Assembly (NCBI RefSeq): GCF_024357955.1
Contig: NZ_JANEYT010000044.1
Span: forward strand, 1 to 39,989
Direction: 5' to 3'
DNA from: Photobacterium pectinilyticum
Lineage (GTDB): Bacteria; Pseudomonadota; Gammaproteobacteria; Enterobacterales; Vibrionaceae
Length of the DNA: 39,989 nt
Position 1 is the first letter of the stretch, and every line of letters begins with the position of its first letter. The notes beneath the pieces were generated by a model, which saw only the letters and a program-made list of their open reading frames with translations, had not been told where the DNA came from and made no database searches. The position numbers and the translations under genes are program-made. Positions 33,634 to 39,989 of this stretch are shown one piece after another.

Positions 33634-34245
33634 GTGTTGACTGCAAGAAGTGCCCAGAAAAGGGAACAAATTTTAAAAGCCGCGACAGATCTGTTCTGCG
33701 AGCAGGGCTATGGCATTAGCATGGAAGCCATCGCATTAAGAGCGCAGGTGTCCAAGCAAACGGTGTATTCACATTTCAAGACTAAGGATGAGCTCTTTGA
33801 TACTTGCATTCGGGATAAATGTACGGCAAATCAGCTAGATATCTGTTTGCTGGATGATCCCAGAGAGCCTGAACAAGTACTTGAAGACTTCGCTTGGCGG
33901 TTTCAGAATATGTTACTCAGTGATGAGGCGTTGAATACCTACAAGACAGCGGTAAGGCAAAGTGATACTCATCCTGATCTTGCTAAGGTCTACTTGAATG
34001 CCGGCCCAAAGAATACCACTGAAATGGTGGCAGCATATTTGGAACAACTTGTCGTTAAAGGCCTGTTAAAAGAAAATTTGAATTGCGGCGATGCGGCGAT
34101 GCAATTTTTATTGATGTGCCATGGTCGAGCTGTCTATTGGGCATATCTCGGTCAGCAAACTGAAGAATCAGAACAGGAACGCAAGCAGTACCTGAAATCA
34201 TCTGTCTCAATGTTTTTACAAGGCTATAAAAGTTCCAATGGTTAA
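33634..34245 (+). CDS. TetR/AcrR-family repressor of the RND pump
   Basis: A 203-residue repressor. Helices 2-3 of the DNA-binding domain read LFCEQGYGISMEAIALRAQV and SKQTVYSHFKTKDELF, the classic TetR/AcrR layout. The rest is a helical ligand-binding dimer domain with a conserved AWRFQNMLLSDEALNTYKTA. I prefer the GTG at 33634 with AAGGG seven bases before it; an earlier TTG at 33613 lacks a site. It is transcribed opposite to the adaptor-pump operon and two matching palindromes lie between, so it probably represses both itself and the pump until an exported compound binds. Confidence 0.88.
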   Translation: MLTARSAQKREQILKAATDLFCEQGYGISMEAIALRAQVSKQTVYSHFKTKDELFDTCIRDKCTANQLDICLLDDPREPEQVLEDFAWRFQNMLLSDEALNTYKTAVRQSDTHPDLAKVYLNAGPKNTTEMVAAYLEQLVVKGLLKENLNCGDAAMQFLLMCHGRAVYWAYLGQQTEESEQERKQYLKSSVSMFLQGYKSSNG

Positions 34246-34309
34246 ATTTGCCAAGATAAATTACTGCTATCTTTATAGATAAGTTTTTTTATGGGTATCA
34301 GGGGCATCT

Positions 34310-35113
34310 ATGAAAACAGGGTACATCAAAAGTGGCGCTGTAATTGTTTGTATTTTGATGTCATTGCTTTCAGGGGTGACTCATGCCGCCAAAAGTCGGT
34401 TGACAGAGATTATTGACCGTGGCGTGCTGAGGGTAGGGACAACAGGTGACTGGAGTCCGATGACTATACGAGATCCTGCCACAAATTTTTATCGTGGTTT
34501 TGATATTGATATTACCACCGAGCTAGCCAAAGACTTGGGTGTGACGGTTGAGTATGTTCCTACATCCTGGAAAAAACTGGTTAATGGTGTGGTTACCGAC
34601 AAATATGATATGACGGGGAGCGCCTCGTTGAATATGCACCGCGCAAGGTTGGCAGGCTACAGCGATACTTATTACTATTTGGCGTTTGTTCCTGTCGTAA
34701 ATAAAGCGAATGCAAAGCGTTTTCGCAAATGGAGTGACTTCAATGCCTCTTCGGTCATTCTTACGACCACTGCGGGTACGGTGCAGCAAAGCTTGGTGGA
34801 AGAGTTGCTGCCAAATGCCAGAAAGCATGTTAGCGAGAGCGCCAAATTGACTCATCAATATCTTCTGGATAATAAAACTACCGCTATCGTGACATCGAAT
34901 ATAGAAGCCGCATCCTTGGTTAAACGCTATCCACAACTGAGCGTGGCCAAGGTCGATGGTATGCGCTTACCCACCCCCATTGCGATGCTGTTACCCAAAG
35001 AAGATCAAGTGTGGATCAATTACGTTAATCACTGGATCGAGTTGAAACAAACCCAAGGCTTCTTTGATCGAGTGGCGAAAAAATGGGGCTTGGTGAAGCT
35101 AAGCGTGAATTAG
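34310..35113 (+). CDS. Periplasmic solute-binding protein, PheC/cyclohexadienyl dehydratase-like
   Basis: A 267-residue family 3 binding-protein fold. A signal peptide (~1-26, ending THA) is followed by SRLTEIIDRGVLRVGTTGDW, which closely matches the start of Pseudomonas PheC (cyclohexadienyl dehydratase), then GFDIDITTELAKDLG and TSWKKL. The loop VTSNIEAASL corresponds to PheC's region that carries its catalytic Glu (Ile-Glu-Ala), so a periplasmic arogenate/prephenate dehydratase activity is possible. No transporter permease or ATPase genes lie beside it, which favours an enzyme or a sensor over an uptake system. Start codon and signal are well supported. Whether it is a dehydratase or simply a binding protein is open. 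Confidence 0.7.
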   Translation: MKTGYIKSGAVIVCILMSLLSGVTHAAKSRLTEIIDRGVLRVGTTGDWSPMTIRDPATNFYRGFDIDITTELAKDLGVTVEYVPTSWKKLVNGVVTDKYDMTGSASLNMHRARLAGYSDTYYYLAFVPVVNKANAKRFRKWSDFNASSVILTTTAGTVQQSLVEELLPNARKHVSESAKLTHQYLLDNKTTAIVTSNIEAASLVKRYPQLSVAKVDGMRLPTPIAMLLPKEDQVWINYVNHWIELKQTQGFFDRVAKKWGLVKLSVN

Positions 35114-35162
35114 ATAAGATCCTGCAACAAATAAAATAGACGTGTTTTAGCTGATCAATGAA

Positions 35163-35187
35163 GCAGCCAGCGTGATACGCTGGCTGC
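35163..35187. terminator. Terminator between the PheC-like gene and the NhaC gene
   Basis: GCAGCCAGCGT (35163-35173) and ACGCTGGCTGC (35177-35187) make an 11-base perfect stem with a three-base loop. On the plus strand it is followed by TCTGTTATTG. It lies between the two convergent genes. Confidence 0.75.
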
Positions 35188-35199
35188 TCTGTTATTGCT

Positions 35200-36714
35200 T
35201 TATGCTTCTGTCGAACTAACGGTTGAAGCTTGAGCACTGCGTTGCCATTTTGCCAGTAAATAAACCATACACGCTTGTAAAACAAGAGCGAAAGCCAACA
35301 CGACAGGGCTTTGCATCAAACCTGCAGCAATGAAGCTCACCAACGCAATAGAGCCATTGAGCAATGCATAAGGTAACTGCGTTCTGAAGTGCTCAAATTG
35401 ATCACAACCTGATCCTGTCGACGATAGAATCGTTGTTTCTGAAATTGGTGAGCAGTGATCACCGAATAACCCGCCAGAAAGAACAGCACCAATACAGGCA
35501 TACAGTGGGGCATCGATGGCAATGGCTGTTGGGATCACCAATGGTATCATGATGGCAAAAGTGCCCCATGATGAACCGGTTGCAAAAGAAATAATCGCTG
35601 ACAACAAGAATGCTACTGCGGGTACTAGCCAATAAGGAAAGCCGGCCTGTGCTTGCTCTGCAATGTAGGCCGCTGTACCCAACTCTTTACCCACGCTGCT
35701 TAGTGTCCAGGCCAAGATAAGGACAATGGCAACTTGCATCATATTTCCCATGCCTTTGAGATAAACGCTGATCCCATCACTGAGTTTACGTACACCGTAA
35801 AACGCCATCAGGGCAATCAAAGTCATTGCGGCAAAGAAGTAAGCACTGGAAAGTGCTGCACGGAATACCGAGCCAGATACCTTTTCAAACGGGAAGCCAA
35901 GCGGTGCCAGCATCATTACGAGTACCAGTGCCATGACAAGCAGTGGCGCGAATACAAAAGATGATTTTGCATTTTTATGCGTAAACGTCTGTAAGGTATC
36001 AGTGCTGGCTGCAGTAATTATTCCTTGCTGAGCTTTCGCTTCTGCAATAGCCATCGGTCCGAAATCGAGCTTTTTGATTGCCACTAAAGGCACAATAAAA
36101 ATAGCTAAAAATGCATAGAACTGGAAAGGAATCGCTCTGACGAAGGCTTCCCAGTCAGTGATAGCGACATCCATTGCACTGAATTCTTTTTGCAACAAGC
36201 CCATGATGTATACACCCCAGCCAATAAAAGGGATCAATATCGCGACAGGTGAAGAAGTAGAATCAATGATAAATGCAAGTTTTTGACGAGAAAGCTTGAG
36301 CTTATCAAATAACGGGCGGAAAACTGGGCCAACGATAAGCGGCGTACCTAAATCGGAGAAGAAAATAAAAATGCCACCAAACCATGATGATAGCTGAGCA
36401 CGACACTTACTACTGATCCAGTGGGTAACCTTCGCAGCAAAAGCTTGTCCACCACCGGATTGTTCCATCAAGGCGACAAAGCCACCAATAAATACCAGCA
36501 GAACGATCACGCCTGCGTTATAGCTGTCGGTGAGTTGAGGGACGAGATAGTCCTTGACCAAAGTGCCGAACGTATCAAGCGGTGCAACACCGTTGAGCAT
36601 AACGACGCCACTGAAAACACCGCCAAATAAACCGATGACAACGTTTCGTGTTGTGAGGGATAAGGCGAGGGTGACAATAATTGGTATGAGAGAGGTAATG
36701 TCTGGTTGGCCCAT
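35200..36714 (-). CDS. NhaC-family Na+/H+ antiporter
   Basis: A 504-residue inner-membrane antiporter with ~12 hydrophobic helices. Family stretches include IIVTLALSLTTRNVVIGLF near the start, GGIFIFFSDLGTPLIVGPVFRPL in the first third, IDSTSSPVAILIPFIGWGVY, then ATGSSWGTFAIMIPL and GDHCSPISETTILSSTGSGCD in the second half. NhaC proteins exchange Na+ for H+, or a related malate/lactate exchange in the MleN branch. The ATG at 36714 with AAGGA seven bases before it is preferred over one 30 codons upstream, whose extra residues do not look like a signal or helix. It has its own terminator. The ion and partner solute are inferred. Confidence 0.88.
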   Translation of the reverse strand: MGQPDITSLIPIIVTLALSLTTRNVVIGLFGGVFSGVVMLNGVAPLDTFGTLVKDYLVPQLTDSYNAGVIVLLVFIGGFVALMEQSGGGQAFAAKVTHWISSKCRAQLSSWFGGIFIFFSDLGTPLIVGPVFRPLFDKLKLSRQKLAFIIDSTSSPVAILIPFIGWGVYIMGLLQKEFSAMDVAITDWEAFVRAIPFQFYAFLAIFIVPLVAIKKLDFGPMAIAEAKAQQGIITAASTDTLQTFTHKNAKSSFVFAPLLVMALVLVMMLAPLGFPFEKVSGSVFRAALSSAYFFAAMTLIALMAFYGVRKLSDGISVYLKGMGNMMQVAIVLILAWTLSSVGKELGTAAYIAEQAQAGFPYWLVPAVAFLLSAIISFATGSSWGTFAIMIPLVIPTAIAIDAPLYACIGAVLSGGLFGDHCSPISETTILSSTGSGCDQFEHFRTQLPYALLNGSIALVSFIAAGLMQSPVVLAFALVLQACMVYLLAKWQRSAQASTVSSTEA

Positions 36715-37082
36715 GTCGCGTTCCTTAGCTGTACGTCCAATATCAAAAAAGGCACAGTGAATATCAATGTTTATCGACTGAATATATATACAAAAGTGTT
36801 GCATGTATACCTAGTTCAGGAGGGTTTTGCTATTTTTTATGTGATCAATAGATTGTTCTGCTTAATATGTGAACAATTGCGTTGCTTTCTTATGCCTGGA
36901 TGTCTCCATAGCTCTCACAGAATCAATCAAGTGTCAGTTTCTTGGGGCATACGGGTTTACTGAATGTAGAGGTTTACATTAGGCAGTGATTGCAATATAA
37001 GTGTCATACAGTGCCGTTACGATGCACGGGTGTATTGGAGGGAGATAAAGCCCAAAACACAAAGAAAATAACAAGGAGAAAC
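36715..37082. other. Divergent spacer of the NhaC and YqaB-like genes
   Basis: About 370 bases with the two promoters. AAGGAG stands directly before the YqaB-like start. I see no RNA, hairpin or operator that stands out. Confidence 0.4.
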
Positions 37083-37682
37083 ATGGATTTATCAAGCTAC
37101 ACAGGTATCATTTTCGATATGGATGGAACGTTGGTTGATTCAATGCCAGCACATCTAGAAGCATGGGAAAAAACTTGTGCAATTCATGAGATACCCTTTG
37201 ATCGTGAGTGGTTTTATAATTTGGGCGGAATGCCTAGCGTAAGAATTGCCAATGAGATCAATCGAGCCTTCTGTCAAAACTTTGATGTAGAGCGTTTAGC
37301 GAATACCAAATACAAGTTTTACGACGAAATAATCCATAAGGGTGAAGTGATTGATCCGGTGTATCAAGTACTGCTCGATAATGAAGGCAGTAAAAAAGTG
37401 GCCGTAGGTACGGGAAGCCGCATGTTTAATGCCGAGCCTCTGCTTGACCAGACAGGCATTCTACCTATGTTAGATGCATTGGTAACAGCGGATGATGTCG
37501 TTAACCATAAACCTAATCCAGACACCTTTTTAGAAGCAGCCAAGCGTATGGGTGTTGAACCACATGACTGCGTGGTATTTGAAGATACTGAATTAGGTCA
37601 ACGTGCAGCATTGGCGGCAGGAATGGATTGCTACCTTGTTGTTGATGGTGAAATCACCACATTGACGAAAGCGCCACGTTAA
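37083..37682 (+). CDS. yqaB: HAD phosphatase YqaB-like (fructose-1-P / 6-P-gluconate type)
   Basis: A 199-residue HAD-superfamily hydrolase of the beta-phosphoglucomutase group, similar along its length to E. coli YqaB. Motif I is IIFDMDGTLVDSMPAH (Asp11 and Asp13), motif II is VAVGTGSRMFN, motif III is HKPNPDTFLEAAKRMG with the catalytic Lys, and motif IV is CVVFEDTELGQRAALAAGMD. YqaB dephosphorylates small sugar phosphates such as fructose-1-phosphate. The ATG at 37083 has AAGGAG seven bases before it, whereas the longer frame from 36990 adds 31 residues with no family match. The membrane-protein gene lies 99 bases downstream and could share the transcript. Confidence 0.85.
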   Translation: MDLSSYTGIIFDMDGTLVDSMPAHLEAWEKTCAIHEIPFDREWFYNLGGMPSVRIANEINRAFCQNFDVERLANTKYKFYDEIIHKGEVIDPVYQVLLDNEGSKKVAVGTGSRMFNAEPLLDQTGILPMLDALVTADDVVNHKPNPDTFLEAAKRMGVEPHDCVVFEDTELGQRAALAAGMDCYLVVDGEITTLTKAPR

Positions 37683-37781
37683 AAGCCTTATAAAAATAGG
37701 CTGTTGCCGTTTCTGGCTTAGAGACATCGTTGTCCATAAAGGGTATTCTTCACCGCATTGTTTGAATACCCTGTCATTACC

Positions 37782-38294
37782 ATGAATCAACCTCGCAAAC
37801 CCTCCACTGATGCCAATTCATCTTCTGATAGAAAGCCTTCAGGCTCGAAGCGCGGTAAGTCTGTCCATCAAGAAGAGCTATTCGGCATGTCTGAAACCCG
37901 CTTTTGGATTCAGCGTTTAAGTAAAACGGCTATTCGTGCCATGCACATCCTCGGCATTGCAGGCAGTGCAGGCGGGTTCCTATATGGGGTAGATAAGTCG
38001 CTGTGGATTCATTGGTGGATTATGGCAATGGTGACAGGCTTAATTATGACTGGATTGGAAATTCGCCAATCGCGGCTATGGCTCATCCAGTTAAAAGGTG
38101 TACTGACTTACCTAAAGTTAGGTCTGCTCAGTTGCTTTTTCTTGATCCCGCAACACAAACCTGAGTTGTTCATTATCATCCTCGTGATGTCAGTGGTTAT
38201 TGCCCACGGCCCAGCAGGACTGCGCCATTACTCTATCTGGCACCGCCGTCGTATTGATGAGCCTAAAGGCAAAAAAAGACAGATTAACGGATAA
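37782..38294 (+). CDS. Membrane protein of unknown family
   Basis: A 170-residue protein I cannot assign. The N-terminal ~40 residues are polar and basic (RKPSGSKRGKSVHQEELFG). Hydrophobic helices follow at roughly residues 60-75, 80-105, 115-130 and 134-150, and the end is basic (HRRRIDEPKGKKRQ). The block VIAHGPAGLRHYSIW near the end looks conserved-type. The ATG at 37782 is preferred to a TTG eight codons earlier, although neither has a strong ribosome site. It follows the YqaB-like gene and precedes a lipoprotein gene on the same strand. It may be a four-helix inner-membrane protein. Confidence 0.6.
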   Translation: MNQPRKPSTDANSSSDRKPSGSKRGKSVHQEELFGMSETRFWIQRLSKTAIRAMHILGIAGSAGGFLYGVDKSLWIHWWIMAMVTGLIMTGLEIRQSRLWLIQLKGVLTYLKLGLLSCFFLIPQHKPELFIIILVMSVVIAHGPAGLRHYSIWHRRRIDEPKGKKRQING

Positions 38295-38409
38295 AATTGA
38301 TACTCAATTAAATAAAAAGTCTTTTATACAAGAATTGAGACACGGCAATTGTAAACCCGCACTACACTGATTATTAGACATTTACTAATATATGTGTAGG
38401 AGACCGATT

Positions 38410-38739
38410 GTGAAGAAAGTACTGCTTGTGACTTTTTTGCCCCTGGTGATAGCAGGATGTTCCAAGTCTGTTGATGAGCGTGCTGACGAGTTTGTCGAAG
38501 CCAGTTTTACCTTGTGCGGCTCCAAAGTTCAGTCTTATGCCCAAGGTGATGACGGTAAAATTCGCGTCGTCTGCGATAACAACAGTTATTTCTCGGTCAA
38601 AGATCAAGATACCTTGGCCTACATGCATGAGCTCAATGGCGCTTTTTGTCGTGGCCAAGGTTTTTCTGCATTCCATGAGCGCAGTCGCTACTTTACCTTT
38701 ACTTGTAAAGGTGAGAAGTCGTTTAATATTCCCAAATAG
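38410..38739 (+). CDS. Small lipoprotein, unknown
   Basis: A 109-residue predicted lipoprotein. The signal peptide MKKVLLVTFLPLVIAGC ends in a lipobox with the lipid-bearing Cys near residue 17. The mature part has four further Cys (in TLCGSK, RVVCDN, AFCRGQ and FTCKGE), which could form disulfides in the periplasm. The GTG at 38410 is chosen because AGGAG lies seven bases upstream. No family is recognised. It is followed by an unclear stem and the WYL gene's terminator, and it may be its own transcript. Confidence 0.65.
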   Translation: MKKVLLVTFLPLVIAGCSKSVDERADEFVEASFTLCGSKVQSYAQGDDGKIRVVCDNNSYFSVKDQDTLAYMHELNGAFCRGQGFSAFHERSRYFTFTCKGEKSFNIPK

Positions 38740-38827
38740 TGCTGACTGAAATAACTGGCGGTATTACTGCAACAGCTGATAATGCCGTTGCGGCCTACCG
38801 TTGGTTTTGTTATTTAGCGCTAAAGAG

Positions 38828-38850
38828 TAAAAACCGCCCATAAAGACGGT
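38828..38850 (-). terminator. Terminator of the WYL regulator gene
   Basis: On the minus strand AACCGTC and GGGCGGTT pair, with a short loop, and are followed by TTTACTC. It lies 34 bases past the WYL stop. Confidence 0.65.
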
Positions 38851-38883
38851 TCAATGATGATGTACTGGGCTATTTCAGCAATA

Positions 38884-39810
38884 TTAGCTTTCTTTCGATT
38901 TATATCCCGGCGCAAGAGTAGCGCTGTTTACTTGGTACAGTGCTTGTGGGTTAGCTAAAGCTAACTGATAACCAACGTATTCATGCAATCGGCCATCTTC
39001 GCTACAATCAACTTCCCACTTTCTTAGCAGGTATCCTGCAAGCGCGGCACGAACTTCAATGGTCAGCTTGCCCTCTTTCATTTCGTAGTCCAGCTCGATA
39101 GCTTCTGGGTTCCCTTGATGTGGGTGAGGGATCAGCTTAACCTCGATGTATTTTTGCCATTGGCGATCAGCTTCAATTCGCTCATCAGTTATAGGCTCAT
39201 CATCAAGAATCGTTACAGAGGTTACGCGGTTACAAACCACATCCATGAACTGTTCATTTTTACGGTCGAAAGAACGTACGTGCCAGCGATTACCTGAATC
39301 AACAAGACTGTGAGGGGCAATCACACGGCGGCTTTTACCACTAGAGGTGGAGATGTACTCAATTTCCAGCAGCTTGTTACGGTAAATACCTTCGCACAGC
39401 GCCGCCATGATAGGTGTACGCGGAACGGTCAGCGACGTCGGGGATTCACACTGAATTGGAAAATCCTGATGACCGGAGAAACCGTCGCCATAGCCCAGAG
39501 AGATCGTTGCTAGCGTCTTTTTCAGATCGAGATTAAACAACGGGCTGAAATCAGGCTGCTTGTAGTACTTTTTTGATCGCATATCTAGCTTGAGGTTATC
39601 CGGCGCGATCTCTTTATAAAGCGCAAAGTCTCGAGTAGTAGCAGCATGACCAACCGCAAAGCGGTCGATCAAATCTTTCCGTGTGACCTCACCAAGGAAG
39701 TAAAGGGCAAAGTCTATAAAGGCTAGCCGTTCACGTTGTGCTGAGCCAACGGCATTGAGCTTTTTCTCGACATCTATGTGTGATGCTCCAGCGTTGTTGT
39801 ATGAGGTCAT
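38884..39810 (-). CDS. WYL-domain transcriptional regulator, BrxR/CapW-like
   Basis: A 308-residue protein with an N-terminal winged helix (~24-80: RERLAFIDFALYFLGEVTRK, then DLIDRFAVG), a WYL domain (~135-205: GIYRNKLLEIEYISTSSGKS, then APHSLVDSGNRWHVRSFDRK) and a WCX-type tail (LEIEVRAALAGYLLRKWEVD). This order, with the phrase ELAPDN-like KEIAPDNLKLD after the wing, is that of the BrxR/CapW regulators that repress phage-defence loci; other WYL proteins sense nucleotide or DNA-damage signals. No defence gene lies beside it within the window, but its upstream side runs into a probable insertion-sequence end at the right edge. No clear ribosome site is seen before the ATG. Confidence 0.75.
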   Translation of the reverse strand: MTSYNNAGASHIDVEKKLNAVGSAQRERLAFIDFALYFLGEVTRKDLIDRFAVGHAATTRDFALYKEIAPDNLKLDMRSKKYYKQPDFSPLFNLDLKKTLATISLGYGDGFSGHQDFPIQCESPTSLTVPRTPIMAALCEGIYRNKLLEIEYISTSSGKSRRVIAPHSLVDSGNRWHVRSFDRKNEQFMDVVCNRVTSVTILDDEPITDERIEADRQWQKYIEVKLIPHPHQGNPEAIELDYEMKEGKLTIEVRAALAGYLLRKWEVDCSEDGRLHEYVGYQLALANPQALYQVNSATLAPGYKSKES

Positions 39811-39904
39811 GTGTATTTATCCAGTACTTTTTTATCAAGGCCCTAATATATACTTAAAATCAGTAGAATCAAGGCTATTTATAAAGATTACACCCAGTTA
39901 AAGG

Positions 39905-39988
39905 CAGCTAGATCCCGAATTCAACTGCGAAGTGCGACACTCTCCAATATCAAGCAGCCAATGCCATTTCTTTAAAGACAATCGCTGG
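39905..39988 (-). mobile_element. Probable end of an insertion sequence with a cut transposase
   Basis: On the minus strand the right edge opens inside a frame reading PAIVFKEMALAA and a TGA at 39950-39952. The wording suits the C-terminal end of an integrase-core (IS481/IS3-like) transposase, whose chain would extend beyond the window. About 25-40 bases further, the stretch at 39919-39940 (TTCAACTGCGAAGTGCGACA) looks like a terminal inverted repeat. The other end, target duplication and family cannot be checked here. Confidence 0.35.
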
Positions 39989-39989
39989 C

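Overview
The window looks like chromosome of a marine gammaproteobacterium of the family Vibrionaceae. Supporting signs are two OmpU/OmpL-type porins, a tandem glycine riboswitch in front of an AGCS transporter (an arrangement known from Vibrio cholerae), an E. coli-like YegD, and moderate G+C with AT-rich spacers. The class II (B12-dependent) ribonucleotide reductase and the paired porins make a Photobacterium-like member my best guess, but that is inference. There are no rRNA or tRNA genes and no CRISPR array that I can see. Most of the window is ordinary, with several accessory patches.

Region by region. 1-3.3 kb: a cut gene end, a long RecX-family protein, a DUF1275 membrane protein and an Old Yellow Enzyme with an operator-like palindrome upstream. 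3.4-11.1 kb: an AT-rich 948-residue XRE-STAND-TPR regulator, then a sugar island made of a LacI repressor, twin operators, a GH36 alpha-galactosidase and a GPH sugar symporter. The symporter should bring in an alpha-galactoside and the hydrolase should split it in the cytoplasm. 11.1-13.5 kb: a small three-helix membrane protein and a CapV-like patatin phospholipase with no cyclase gene beside it. 13.5-19.7 kb: nrdJ, a probable gene remnant, and tandem porin paralogues that share a promoter and leader element.

20-24.5 kb: a lipoprotein DsbA-like thiol oxidoreductase, yegD, a Tat-exported HiPIP, a HAD phosphatase, a tiny secreted ORF and an NTF2-like protein. 24.5-29.2 kb: a glycine riboswitch controlling an amino-acid:sodium symporter, an AraC regulator fused to a degenerate receiver domain, and a membrane-anchored J-domain protein. 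29.2-34.3 kb: an RND pump and its adaptor as an operon, transcribed divergently from a TetR regulator, with two matching operator palindromes between them. 34.3-38.8 kb: a PheC-like periplasmic binding protein, an NhaC antiporter, a YqaB-like phosphatase, a membrane protein and a small lipoprotein. 38.9-39.99 kb: a WYL regulator resembling the BrxR/CapW group, beside what looks like the end of an insertion sequence at the window edge.

The least ordinary items are the XRE-STAND regulator with an arginine in its P-loop and a possible degenerate cyclase domain, the orphan CapV-like patatin, the receiver-AraC fusion with Glu at the phospho-acceptor position, the J-domain protein that spans the membrane, the RND pump lacking parts of the usual proton relay, and the shared leader hairpins of the two porins. 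I did not find a complete undescribed multi-gene system.
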